This document shows positions 34,814 through 43,915 of a stretch of DNA of 64,000 nt, one piece after another. The stretch lies in contig NZ_JACHGJ010000001.1 in assembly GCF_014207565.1 (NCBI RefSeq), positions 620,001 through 684,000 of the forward strand, read 5' to 3'. Below the pieces are notes generated by a model. It did not search any database and had not been told where the DNA came from. It saw nothing but the letters and a program-made list of their open reading frames with translations. Each line of letters begins with the position of its first letter. Position 1 is the first letter of the stretch. The DNA comes from Spirochaeta isovalerica (lineage in GTDB: Bacteria; Spirochaetota; Spirochaetia; DSM-2461). Made by a program: the position numbers and the translations under genes.

Positions 34814-36043
34814 TTATTTCACAATTATACGGAAGAATCGTTTCTTACCTGCTTTCAGAATTAGTTCGCCATCAACAATCATTGAAGAATCAATTAAAGC
34901 ATCGGGATTATTAATTTTATCGCCGTTGACTGAAGCTCCGTTTTGCATCACCAGTCTTCTGGCTTCGCTTTTCGAAGAGCAGAGCGCTGTTTCGGAAAAC
35001 AGTTCAAGAATGTTTATTCCCGCAGAAAAATCTGATGCCGCCATTTCTTTAGAAGGCATTCCCGACTTATCATCAGCCCCGCCGGAAGTGAATGCCGCAT
35101 GCGCCGCAGCCAAAGCCTTATCAGCTTCTTCTTTGCCATGTATGATCTTAGTCTGCTCATAAGCCAGAACTTCTTTCGCTTTGTTGATTTCCTGGCCTTC
35201 AAGAGCACCGAGTCTTTTACACTCTTCAACAGGAAGGAATGTGTACATCAGCAGGAATTTTTCAACATCGGCATCATCAACGTTTCTCCAGTACTGGAAG
35301 AAATCGTAGACGCTTGTCATGGAAGAATCCAGGAACACAGCTCCTTTTTCCGTTTTACCCATTTTCTTTCCATCCGATCGGGTGACCAGGGGAAATGTCA
35401 GTCCCATTGCTTCTCCGCCCTCAACGCGGCGAATCAGTTCCATACCGGCAACAATATTACCCCACTGATCATCTCCACCGATCTGGAGTATACAGTTTTC
35501 TCTTCTGTACAGTTCGAGAAAGTCATAGGATTGGAGGAGTTGGTAATTGAACTCGATAAACGATAGTCCTTTTTCCAATCTCAGCTTGTAGGCTTCAAAA
35601 GTCAACATGCGGTTTACGGAAAAATGCCGACCGATATCTCTTAAAAATTCTATATAGTTCAGAGGTGCAAGCCACTCGGCATTATCTACGAGTTTAGCAC
35701 CGCCTTCTTCAAAGCTGATAAAGCGTGAGATCTGCTCTTTCAGTTTTTCCGCGTTGCTCTGAATCTCTTCTACAGTCTGCATTTTTCTCATATCGGATTT
35801 TCCCGAAGGATCACCGATTCGCGCCGTGCCTCCTCCGACGAGTATGATCGGAAGATGGCCGGCTTTCTGAAGATGATGCATGGCAAAGAGAGGAACCATA
35901 TGACCAATATGCATGGACGGACCGGTAGGATCCACACCCACATAAATGCGGGTCGGTCCGGCTTCGAGTTTCTTCAGGAGCATTTCTTCATCAGTACACT
36001 GTTTGAAAAAGCCCCTTTCTTTCAGTACGTCTAGAGCATTCAC
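34814..36043 (-). CDS. tyrS: Tyrosyl-tRNA synthetase
   Basis: A 409-residue class I synthetase that charges tRNA-Tyr. The HIGH motif is in PTGPSMHIGHMVPL, and the KMSKS-type motif is KMGKT. The tyrosine pocket region LLQSYDFLELYR and the GGDDQWGNI stretch are present. The C-terminal 70 residues carry an S4 RNA-binding domain (SKSEARRLVMQNGASVNG). The start overlaps the stop of glyQS by one base, indicating one transcript. The terminator at 34773-34808 ends the group. Confidence 0.95.
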   Translation of the reverse strand: MNALDVLKERGFFKQCTDEEMLLKKLEAGPTRIYVGVDPTGPSMHIGHMVPLFAMHHLQKAGHLPIILVGGGTARIGDPSGKSDMRKMQTVEEIQSNAEKLKEQISRFISFEEGGAKLVDNAEWLAPLNYIEFLRDIGRHFSVNRMLTFEAYKLRLEKGLSFIEFNYQLLQSYDFLELYRRENCILQIGGDDQWGNIVAGMELIRRVEGGEAMGLTFPLVTRSDGKKMGKTEKGAVFLDSSMTSVYDFFQYWRNVDDADVEKFLLMYTFLPVEECKRLGALEGQEINKAKEVLAYEQTKIIHGKEEADKALAAAHAAFTSGGADDKSGMPSKEMAASDFSAGINILELFSETALCSSKSEARRLVMQNGASVNGDKINNPDALIDSSMIVDGELILKAGKKRFFRIIVK

Positions 36044-37434
36044 TATTCCGGTCTCCTGTAGTTTTTAATCTCTTTCCTGATTCTTTCAGACAGTTCGGCC
36101 CTGGGAACTCTGATCTGTTCCATGGAATCTCTGAAACGCAGCGTAACATCATTATTGTCTTTACTTTCGTAATCAACTGTTATACAAAAGGGTGTCCCGA
36201 TTTCATCCTGTCTTCTGTAACGCCGGCCAATCGCTCCGGATTTATCATAGAAAGTGGTAAAATCGTCTCTTAACTCATCCTGAATGTCTTTTGCCAGTTC
36301 AGCCAGTCCGTCTTTCTTGACCAGGGGAAGCACGGCAACCGTAACCGGAGCGACATTGGGATGAAAATGGAGAACTGTTCTGACATCTTCATTTCCCTTG
36401 GAATCCGTGCCCAGGTTTTCTTCATGATAGGCATCCATAAGTGCTATGAGAACGGACCTTGTCAGTCCGGCCGATGTTTCAATTACATAGGGGATATAGC
36501 GCTCATTAGTCTGGGGATCAAGATAATTGATTTCTTTTCCGCAATATTCACTATGGCGCCCCAAATCGAAATCCGTTCTGGAATGAATACCCTCAAGTTC
36601 TTCCCATCCGAATGGATACTCATATTCGATATCGTAAGCATCTTTTGCGTAATGCGCCAGCTCCCCTTCTCCGTGCTGATGGAAGCGCAGTTTGGCTGAG
36701 TTGATTCCCATTTTGTCGTAATAAGCCATTCTGGTCTTTTTCCAGTACTCGAACCATTCGTCTTCATCGCCGGGTTTAACGAAAAACTGCATTTCCATCT
36801 GTTCGAATTCACAGGTTCTGAAAATAAAGTTTTTCGTGGTTATTTCATTTCTGAATGCTTTACCGACCTGCGCGATACCGAAAGGTATGGTTACTCGGCT
36901 CGTATCGACAACATTTTTAAAGTTCACAAAAATACCCTGAGCCGTTTCCGGTCTGAGATATATGATACTGCCGGAATCGGCAACAGGTCCCATCTGCGTG
37001 CTGAACATGAGATTGAACTGTCTGGCTTCTGTAAGCTCTCCGCCGCATTCCGGACAGATCCGGCTTTTCAGAACTTCCGGCTCAAGCTTGTCTTCCCGGA
37101 AACGGGTTTTACACTGCTTGCAGTCTACAAGCGGATCAGAGAAATTTTCAACGTGACCTGATGCTTCCCAGGTTCTGGGGTGCATCATTATGGCCGCATC
37201 AAGACCGACGATGTTATCGTGTTTTCTCGTCATCTCATTCCACCACAGCTTCTGAATATTATTTTTCAGCTCGCTGCCCAGTGGTCCGTAATCCCAAGTT
37301 GCCGAAAGACCGCCGTAGATTTCACTTGATGGATATACGAAACCTCTCCGCTTACAGAGAGAGACGATCTTCTCCATAGACGCACCGTACTCGTTTACTT
37401 TTGTGTTTGCATTTTCTTTTTTGTTTTTTGCCAT
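36043..37434 (-). CDS. glyQS: Glycyl-tRNA synthetase (dimeric type)
   Basis: A 463-residue class II synthetase of the single-chain alpha2 type. Visible features: GFVYPSSEIYGG near the N-terminus; a zinc-ribbon-like insertion with CKQCKTRF and CPECGGEL; motif 2 in RPETAQGIFVNF and FRNEITTKNFIFRTCEFEQMEMQFF; and motif 3 in ETSAGLTRSVLIALMDAY. The C-terminal anticodon-binding domain begins at VAPVTVAVLPL. The ATG at 37434 is chosen because AAGGTGG lies just upstream; the GTG three codons earlier is less likely. tyrS follows with a 1-bp overlap. Confidence 0.95.
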   Translation of the reverse strand: MAKNKKENANTKVNEYGASMEKIVSLCKRRGFVYPSSEIYGGLSATWDYGPLGSELKNNIQKLWWNEMTRKHDNIVGLDAAIMMHPRTWEASGHVENFSDPLVDCKQCKTRFREDKLEPEVLKSRICPECGGELTEARQFNLMFSTQMGPVADSGSIIYLRPETAQGIFVNFKNVVDTSRVTIPFGIAQVGKAFRNEITTKNFIFRTCEFEQMEMQFFVKPGDEDEWFEYWKKTRMAYYDKMGINSAKLRFHQHGEGELAHYAKDAYDIEYEYPFGWEELEGIHSRTDFDLGRHSEYCGKEINYLDPQTNERYIPYVIETSAGLTRSVLIALMDAYHEENLGTDSKGNEDVRTVLHFHPNVAPVTVAVLPLVKKDGLAELAKDIQDELRDDFTTFYDKSGAIGRRYRRQDEIGTPFCITVDYESKDNNDVTLRFRDSMEQIRVPRAELSERIRKEIKNYRRPE

Positions 37435-37504
37435 TTTATCCACCTTGTATAGAGAAGCTCCGTCCCGGACAGACGGAGCTAATTTTTAACAGTTTCTGTA
37501 ATTT

Positions 37505-38980
37505 TCAGATTTCTGATTTAAGCTGAGACAGCAGACCGTCAATCCGTTGCAGAGCTCTTTTCTCACCGAGCAATGAAAGAGACTGAACCATGGGAGGAGA
37601 CATTTTCGTCCCGGTTACAGCAACACGCAGAGGCTGCATGAGATCGCCGAGTTTAATTCCCTGTTCTTCAACGGTTTTGCTGAAGAGTTCTTCGTTTTCC
37701 TCATCGCTTCTACTGTCAAAACCCTCAAGAAGGGTTCTGGCCAATTCCAGCATTTTGACAGCGCCGGCTTTATCCATTTTTTTGGGAACGGCATCATCGC
37801 TGTTCCACTCAAGCTCATCGGTGTAGAGGAACCGGACCAGACCGGATACATCAGTTGTCAGTTTCAACCTTTCTCTTATGATAGGAAATGCGCCGTCAAA
37901 AACAGACTTTTCTTTATCTGTCGGAGGATTACTGACAACTTCATCGTCGATCAGTACCGACATGAGAAGCTCTTTGAGCTCTTCATGATCTTTCATTCTG
38001 ATATACTGCCCGTTAAACCAATCAAGCTTTTTATAATCAAAAACTGCCGGAGCCTTATTAATTTTCTCCAGATTAAAGAGCTTTTCCAGATCTTCTTTCG
38101 TAAAAAATTCTCTCGAATCATCAAAAGACCACCCGAGAAGAGAAATGTAATTGATTATGGCTTCCGGAAGATATCCGCCTTTACGGAATTCCCGAACAGA
38201 TGTTGATCCGTGCCGTTTGGAAAGCTTCGAACCGTCTTTGCCGACGACAAGAGGCAAATGGCAATAAAGAGGCGGTTCCCATCCGAAAGCTTTATAGAGA
38301 AGAACATGAAGAGGTCCCGTGGGAATCCATTCCTGGGCTCTCAGAACATGAGTTATTCCCATCATATGATCATCGATCACATTAGCCAGATGGTAAGTGG
38401 GAAAACCGTCGGATTTGAGAATAATCGGATCGGGAGAAACATCTTTGTTTTTTCTTGTTATTTCGCCCATTATAACATCGGTCAGAGTCGTTTTCCCTTC
38501 GACAGGGATACGGAAACGAACGACAAAAGGTTTACCATCAGCGAGATTCGCGTCTACTTCTTCAGCAGTGAGATTGCTGCAGTGGCGATCGTACCCCTGC
38601 TCTTTCGATTTTGTTTTTTTCTGTTCCTCTCTAAGCTGTTCAAGACGCTCTTCAGTACAGAAACACTTATAGGCATGACCGGATTCGATTAGCTTTTCCG
38701 TATATTCTCTGTATATTTCAAACCGTTCAGACTGGACATAGGGACCATAGCCCCCGTCTTTATCGGGACCTTCGTCCCAAGTAATTCCCAGCCAGTTCAA
38801 CGTTTCGTAGAGATCCTGAAGCGATTCATCATTATATCTTTCCCGATCTGTATCTTCGATCCGGAGAATAAACTTCCCGCCGGAAGATTTGGCGAAAAAG
38901 TAATTGAATACAGCTGTTCTGACTCCACCGATGTGCTGAAGCCCTGTGGGAGAAGGCGCATATCTGACTCTTACACTCAT
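37505..38980 (-). CDS. gltX: Glutamyl-tRNA synthetase
   Basis: A 491-residue class I synthetase. The HIGH-type motif is SPTGLQHIGG, and the KMSKS-type motif is KLSKR (SKLSKRHGSTSV). FILRIEDTDRERY and WDEGPDKDGGYGPYVQSER are typical of GluRS. It may be discriminating or non-discriminating; sequence does not decide it. The ATG at 38980 has AAGGAAG 7 bp upstream and is preferred to the ATG six codons earlier, which contains that site. Transcription continues toward glyQS and tyrS. Confidence 0.95.
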   Translation of the reverse strand: MSVRVRYAPSPTGLQHIGGVRTAVFNYFFAKSSGGKFILRIEDTDRERYNDESLQDLYETLNWLGITWDEGPDKDGGYGPYVQSERFEIYREYTEKLIESGHAYKCFCTEERLEQLREEQKKTKSKEQGYDRHCSNLTAEEVDANLADGKPFVVRFRIPVEGKTTLTDVIMGEITRKNKDVSPDPIILKSDGFPTYHLANVIDDHMMGITHVLRAQEWIPTGPLHVLLYKAFGWEPPLYCHLPLVVGKDGSKLSKRHGSTSVREFRKGGYLPEAIINYISLLGWSFDDSREFFTKEDLEKLFNLEKINKAPAVFDYKKLDWFNGQYIRMKDHEELKELLMSVLIDDEVVSNPPTDKEKSVFDGAFPIIRERLKLTTDVSGLVRFLYTDELEWNSDDAVPKKMDKAGAVKMLELARTLLEGFDSRSDEENEELFSKTVEEQGIKLGDLMQPLRVAVTGTKMSPPMVQSLSLLGEKRALQRIDGLLSQLKSEI

Positions 38981-39021
38981 CTGAACTTCCTTTTTCATTC
39001 ATTTTAATAATATTCGAAGGC

Positions 39022-39054
39022 CTTCATACGCCGATGTTTCCTTCGTGTATGAAG
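39022..39054 (-). other. Hairpin in the gltX upstream gap
   Basis: CTTCATAC (39022-39029) and GTATGAAG (39047-39054), extendable by wobble pairs, in the 208-bp gap between the gltX start and the stop of the gene at 39189. No U-run follows on the minus strand, so it may be part of the gltX leader. I saw nothing else in this gap, and no T-box signature. Confidence 0.3.
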
Positions 39055-39188
39055 ACTGGTATAAAGACGGCAAAGCCGCGACATTTACGAGTAAGAACTG
39101 CCTTAACTCATGGATAGGTAATTCTTATTTGATGAGTATAACTATTGTGACGATTTATGACTATACGGGGAGACAAAATTGGTCTGTT

Positions 39189-40082
39189 TTACTCAATTTC
39201 CTTCAATACGAGATCCAGATCATCATTGCCGGTGCAGACTTTCGAAGAAAAAGAAAGATCTATCCGGTGATTCATCCCTTTGAACTCAAAAGAGCTCTCC
39301 TGAAACACTTTATTAATTTTGGTCTGAATGATCTCAAGACCATCAGATTCCGTTTCCGGGAGAAGAATCATAAACTTATCGCCGCTCCAACGAGCGGTCA
39401 GATCCCGCTCTCTCAGTGAACCGTGAATGAGTTCAGCTGTTTTCTTTATAATAAAATCTCCGCATTCGTAACCGTGCCTTTCGTTGTAGTGGCGGCATTT
39501 GATGATATTAGCCAGCAGAAGGGTGAATTTTTTCTGACTTCGCCTGGATCGGATTTGCTCGTCGGTAATCTTCTCCAGAAAAGCTCTCCGGTTGTAAACC
39601 CTGGTGAGGGGATCGAGACGGCTCATTATTTCCATTTCAGTAAACGCTTCGTCGAGCTGCTTGGCAATTTTGTCTTTTCTCTGGCATTCATCGGTAAATT
39701 TCTGTCTGTCCAGAACCAGAGAAATATATGGTGTTACGCGGGCGACTAATTCATAGGGCATATAGGGTTTGACAATATAATCCGAAGCTCCGCTTTCGAA
39801 CGCCGCTTTTTTCGATTCATCTTCGGAAAGCATCATCAGCACGGGAATGTTCTTCAGTTCCGCTTTTTCCCGGATTCTTCTGAGAACCCTGAAACCGTCT
39901 TCGTCGGGAAGTTTATCGGCTAAAAGAACCAGATCAAAACCTTTCTTCTGGAGATGAGTTACAACATTGAGCCCCTGCTTAACATAAGAGACTTTGCTGT
40001 TCATCTTTCTAAGAAGCGGAACAGTCGTTTCAACGTTTTTTGAATCAGCTTCAACAATTAGAACATTACACAATTGAGACAT
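39189..40082 (-). CDS. Pseudo-receiver plus degenerate GGDEF protein
   Basis: A 297-residue protein: an N-terminal receiver fold (residues 6-120) and a C-terminal diguanylate-cyclase fold. In the receiver, the position of the phospho-accepting Asp reads LLADKLP: the usual Asp is Ala55 and the adjacent residue is Asp56. The conserved Lys in DYIVKPY is kept. In the cyclase, the GGDEF position reads SGDKF (RWSGDKFMILLP), and the metal-site 'D.D.FK..ND' is replaced by NIIKCRHYNE. Both domains therefore look inactive as enzymes, perhaps used for protein contacts. The ATG at 40082 has GGAG 9 bp upstream; homology begins there, although the frame is open to 40196. Confidence 0.8.
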   Translation of the reverse strand: MSQLCNVLIVEADSKNVETTVPLLRKMNSKVSYVKQGLNVVTHLQKKGFDLVLLADKLPDEDGFRVLRRIREKAELKNIPVLMMLSEDESKKAAFESGASDYIVKPYMPYELVARVTPYISLVLDRQKFTDECQRKDKIAKQLDEAFTEMEIMSRLDPLTRVYNRRAFLEKITDEQIRSRRSQKKFTLLLANIIKCRHYNERHGYECGDFIIKKTAELIHGSLRERDLTARWSGDKFMILLPETESDGLEIIQTKINKVFQESSFEFKGMNHRIDLSFSSKVCTGNDDLDLVLKEIE

Positions 40083-40152
40083 AGAATTTACTCCGGAAAT
40101 AGACTGATAATATAAATACCATATCCTGAAAGAAAAACAAAGCCTTCCGACC

Positions 40153-40959
40153 TTAAGCGGCTGTTGGTGTTTTTGCCCATGACCGCGCTTCATCAAGCAG
40201 ACCGGTCAGGAGCAGGATAAAGATATTTTTCCCTCTCAATGAATCGCAATAGGAAGCCCACTTGCGGTCATCGGAGAATTTATCCTGATACTTACTTAAT
40301 TCTTCGTCAGCTGTTTCTGACTTATGGCCTATCGAGTTCAGTGAAAATAGAGTCAGGAGCCTGAGAACAAAATCATTTTTGCTTTCAAGAATTTCAAGGA
40401 GTACAGCTTCGGCCATCTCCCTGTTGTTATCCCTGATAAGAGAAAAGGCATAAGCCCATTTCACCCAGTCTCTATCTGCTGTGTTTTTTATATCCTTATA
40501 TTCACCATAATGCATAAGTGATGCGGCGCTGTCATCTCTCAGAAAAGGCGGGATACCCAGAAGAAGCGCATACTTGGGAAGCAGAGAAGGTTTGCGTTCA
40601 GAAATCTCCCGTGAAAGCCTTTCAATTTTATCGAGGTTTGAGACAGCCAGAGCTGTGTTGATCATCAGTCTGATATACTGCCTTCTGAAACGGCCTCTCT
40701 CATATATTTTTTCTTCAAGATATTTTGTCAGATTTGGCCAGTCTTCCTTCTCGAGATAAATGAACAGGTTCCAGTTTATAATGAAGTACCCATCCAATCC
40801 CGCGATAAGAATGAGAAAGATCAGAGCAAGATACCAGTTATCCTTCCAGAACACCGTCGAATAACTTCCGCTCAATAAAATCAGCGGCAGGAGGAAAATC
40901 AGGGCAAAAGATAAAATAACCACTATATTAAAGAGAAAAAATATAGATTTAAACTTCAT
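40153..40959 (-). CDS. Membrane protein with TPR-like helices
   Basis: A 268-residue protein with two N-terminal membrane helices (about 5-31 and 42-66) and then an all-helical cytoplasmic part of about 200 residues that reads like degenerate TPR repeats (INTALAVSNLDKIERLSREI, WVKWAYAFSLIRDNNREMAEAVLLEILESK). No catalytic motif. AGGAG precedes the ATG. It ends 70 bp before the pseudo-receiver protein on the same strand, so they are likely co-transcribed. It is divergent from the HD-GYP-like gene. Confidence 0.65.
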   Translation of the reverse strand: MKFKSIFFLFNIVVILSFALIFLLPLILLSGSYSTVFWKDNWYLALIFLILIAGLDGYFIINWNLFIYLEKEDWPNLTKYLEEKIYERGRFRRQYIRLMINTALAVSNLDKIERLSREISERKPSLLPKYALLLGIPPFLRDDSAASLMHYGEYKDIKNTADRDWVKWAYAFSLIRDNNREMAEAVLLEILESKNDFVLRLLTLFSLNSIGHKSETADEELSKYQDKFSDDRKWASYCDSLRGKNIFILLLTGLLDEARSWAKTPTAA

Positions 40960-41023
40960 TTATTGAGCTCCTATATATATAATTAACACTAGGGAAATAG
41001 AATTTTGTTTCAATGGAGTTTTA

Positions 41024-42190
41024 ATGAACAAAATACCGCAGGAAAACATAATTGACGGCATGGTTTTTGAATCACCAGTCTATCTCGATAAAAATTATAT
41101 ACTTCTCACACCGGAAATTCCAGTATCGGAATCTCTGAAAAGAAACCTGATGAAATGGGAATTCAAGGAACTGGAAACCGATGGCCCTATCATCGGGAAG
41201 GAATCTCTGACGGGAAGCGATCACAATCTGTCTTCAGCTTTCCTCGACCATGATGCCAAAGAGAAAGAGGGAATTAAAAAAGCCCGCCAGTTCTATGTGG
41301 AAATACTCGATGCTGTTGAAAAAATATATCAGCGCTATTCGAGAGACCAGCATCTTGATTTAAACTATATCACTGAATATATCAAAAAAATGATTACTAT
41401 GATCAAGGAGAACCACGATTACATTCTCCGCCTGCCCGATCTCGACAACTACAACAAAGATTATCTGATTACCCATTCTGTCAAATCGGCATTGCTGGCA
41501 CTGACTATCGGAGAGAGTATAAAAATGCCTCAGTTCAAACTGATAGAACTCGGAATCTCCGCACTGCTCCATGAAATAGGGATGCTGAAACTTCCGGACA
41601 ATCTCTACAATTTCACCAGAAAACTGAGCGACACGGAAAAGAAAGCCCTTACAACTCATACCATTCTCGGCTACAGGCTTCTGAAAGATTTCTCTCTTTC
41701 GCAGGATATTCTCATGGGTGTTCTGCAGCATCATGAAAGATGTGACGGAAGCGGATACCCGCAGCAGCTGACAGCTCCTAAAATCTCTGATTATGCCAAG
41801 ATAATAAGTATCGTTTGCGCCTATGATGCCCAGATTTCCGACCGCCCCCACAGTGCTTCACGGGATGGTTATCACACGCTGATGGAAATGCTGAAAGAAG
41901 GAGTGAAATATGATGAAACGGCGTTGAGAACTCTGCTGTATTCTATTTCACTTTATCCTCTCGGTAGTCATGTTGTTCTGGAAAACGGATCCATCGGCGT
42001 AGTGGTTCACAACAACAAGGGAAATCCTAAATTCCCTTTTGTAAAAGTGCTTATCGATCCGGACAGAAAACCGCTGGCCGATATGCCCGTTATTGAAACG
42101 CGGGACGAGAAAGGTCTTAAAATTCATAATATTCTGAGCCGTGAAGAAATCATGAAGCTGAAAGCCGATGGTTTAATACAAAAGGATTAG
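41024..42190 (+). CDS. HD-GYP-type protein with altered HD motif
   Basis: A 388-residue protein. Residues about 130-320 form an HD-GYP domain, which in active members breaks down cyclic-di-GMP. The HHE and GYP parts are intact (HHERCDGSGYPQQL), but the metal-binding HD reads HE and the usual following Lys is Met (LLHEIGMLKLP, where HDIGK is normal). Glu may still bind metal, so activity is possible but uncertain. The N-terminal 120 residues are an unrecognised domain, and a small beta-type domain follows at the C-terminus (GSHVVLENGSIGVVVHNNKGNPKFPFVKVLID), as in many spirochaete HD-GYP proteins. TGGAG precedes the ATG. Confidence 0.8.
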   Translation: MNKIPQENIIDGMVFESPVYLDKNYILLTPEIPVSESLKRNLMKWEFKELETDGPIIGKESLTGSDHNLSSAFLDHDAKEKEGIKKARQFYVEILDAVEKIYQRYSRDQHLDLNYITEYIKKMITMIKENHDYILRLPDLDNYNKDYLITHSVKSALLALTIGESIKMPQFKLIELGISALLHEIGMLKLPDNLYNFTRKLSDTEKKALTTHTILGYRLLKDFSLSQDILMGVLQHHERCDGSGYPQQLTAPKISDYAKIISIVCAYDAQISDRPHSASRDGYHTLMEMLKEGVKYDETALRTLLYSISLYPLGSHVVLENGSIGVVVHNNKGNPKFPFVKVLIDPDRKPLADMPVIETRDEKGLKIHNILSREEIMKLKADGLIQKD

Positions 42191-42250
42191 CAAGGGGTCT
42201 TCTTATACATTACAATTTGATTTATAAGATTGTTCTGGAAGGAGATTTTC

Positions 42251-43915
42251 ATGCAGAAAGTTAAGGTTACGATTCCCGGCGGAAAAACCATTTCCTGTGA
42301 GAATGGAATGTCATTGCGGGAGATTACCGATAAGGAGAAATTGAATTCTACGGGTTTTCCTTTTATGGCCATGAGAGTAAACAACAAGATTTACTCTTTA
42401 GCTTCTACAGTCAATTATAACTGCGTTATCGAACCTGTAGAACTGGATAGCACCGATGGATTGAGAATATACAGAAAGAGTCTTTCTTTTCTGCTTGAAA
42501 TGGCATCGAAAGAGGTTTTTCCTGATTTAAGATTGAAGATAAGTCATTCGATCGGAAGCAGTATCTATTATTTCTTTGACGATATCCGAGACATAAAAGA
42601 AGAAGACCTGCAAAGCCTCAGCAATAAAATGACAGAACTCGTTGCAACGGCTTATCCCATTGACATTATCAAAGTTCCCTATATTGAAGCCGTAGAAATG
42701 TTCGGAGAATTCAATCAGCCGGAGACTCAGCTGCTTCTGCAGGGAATGAATTGTTCTTCCGTCTCCATGAACATCTGCAACGGATTTATGGCGCCTTCTT
42801 TCTATCCTCTTGTGGATAACACTTCCGCCTTGCCCTATTTTGAGATTATGAAATACAGGAACGGGTTTCTGCTTCGCTATCCCGGTTCTAAAAGTCCCAG
42901 GGAAGTTGTTCCTTTTGAAGACAGGCCTCTTCTCTATTCCATCTATGAAGAGTACAAGAACTGGGGGAAAATCCTCAATGTAAACTGTGTCGGGCAAATG
43001 AACAAACTGACGACCAACAAAAAAGAGATCCAGCATTTCATTCGCGTGTCAGAAGCGCTTCATAATAAAAAAATCGCCCATATCGCTGATGAAATCCTGC
43101 ACAGGAAAGGAGATGTAAAGGTTGTTCTCATCGCCGGTCCATCTTCTTCGGGAAAAACGACTTTTACGAAAAAACTGGCCATAGAGCTTCAGGTTGTCGG
43201 TTTCAATCCGATTATTGTCTCGCTTGACGATTATTACAGGCCCCGTCATGAAGTTCCGATTGATGAATTCGGCAAGGTTGATCTGGAAGCTCTTGAAGCC
43301 CTTGATGTTCCGCTGCTGAATAAAAATCTCATAGATCTTTTTGATAACAAAGTTGTCGAAATCCCGGTTTTCGATTTTAAAATCGGAGGAAGAAGAGATA
43401 CAGGAAAAAAACTGCAAATGGGAGACAGAACGATCCTTCTTATGGAAGGAATTCACGGACTGAACGAAAGACTGACACCGGATATACCCGCAAGCAGGAA
43501 GTACAAGATTTATCTCTCTGCTCTGACTCAGCTGAACATCGATGACCATAATAGAATCGCCACAACAGATAACCGGATTATCCGCAGGATGGTTCGGGAC
43601 CACCACTTCAGAAACTACGATGCCTTAAATACCTTCAGGATATGGCCATCCGTTAGAAGAGGAGAAGAAAAGAATATTTTCCCTTACCAGGAGTCGGCGG
43701 ATTCGGCTTTCAATTCAGCCCTGGATTATGAAATCTCGGTTTTAAAAGTGTACGCCGAGCCTCTTCTTCAATCAGTAAAACCGGACAATCCCGAATACAG
43801 TGATGCCGCGAGGTTGCTTGATTTTCTCTCCAGCTTCACACCCATACCCAGTCATATGGTTCCCGAGGATTCAATATTGCGTGAATTTATTGGAAATAGT
43901 TCTTTCAAGTATTAG
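42251..43915 (+). CDS. TGS-domain uridine kinase-like protein
   Basis: A 554-residue protein in the TP0667-like group of spirochaetes. An N-terminal TGS-type segment (MQKVKVTIPGGKTISCENGMSLREI) is followed by a ThrRS-editing-like region (about 70-200), then a phosphoribulokinase/uridine-kinase ATPase domain: Walker A IAGPSSSGKTTFTK (about 291), Walker B-like VSLDDYYRPR and a lid-like QLNIDDHNRIATTDNRIIRRMVRD. The C-terminal HRxxR-like part suits nucleoside kinases. Whether it phosphorylates uridine or another molecule is not shown. Start ATG 42251 has AAGGAG upstream, so the first codons of the longer frame are not used. It overlaps the convergent gene by 11 bp. Confidence 0.85.
   Translation: MQKVKVTIPGGKTISCENGMSLREITDKEKLNSTGFPFMAMRVNNKIYSLASTVNYNCVIEPVELDSTDGLRIYRKSLSFLLEMASKEVFPDLRLKISHSIGSSIYYFFDDIRDIKEEDLQSLSNKMTELVATAYPIDIIKVPYIEAVEMFGEFNQPETQLLLQGMNCSSVSMNICNGFMAPSFYPLVDNTSALPYFEIMKYRNGFLLRYPGSKSPREVVPFEDRPLLYSIYEEYKNWGKILNVNCVGQMNKLTTNKKEIQHFIRVSEALHNKKIAHIADEILHRKGDVKVVLIAGPSSSGKTTFTKKLAIELQVVGFNPIIVSLDDYYRPRHEVPIDEFGKVDLEALEALDVPLLNKNLIDLFDNKVVEIPVFDFKIGGRRDTGKKLQMGDRTILLMEGIHGLNERLTPDIPASRKYKIYLSALTQLNIDDHNRIATTDNRIIRRMVRDHHFRNYDALNTFRIWPSVRRGEEKNIFPYQESADSAFNSALDYEISVLKVYAEPLLQSVKPDNPEYSDAARLLDFLSSFTPIPSHMVPEDSILREFIGNSSFKY

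Noticed and set aside
38981-39188. A T-box leader before gltX
   Set aside because: I saw no T-box sequence or antiterminator, and only one modest hairpin.
39045-39419. A 124-codon plus-strand frame covering the gltX gap and the end of the pseudo-receiver gene
   Set aside because: It mostly overlaps the minus-strand gene in antisense and has no recognisable domain.
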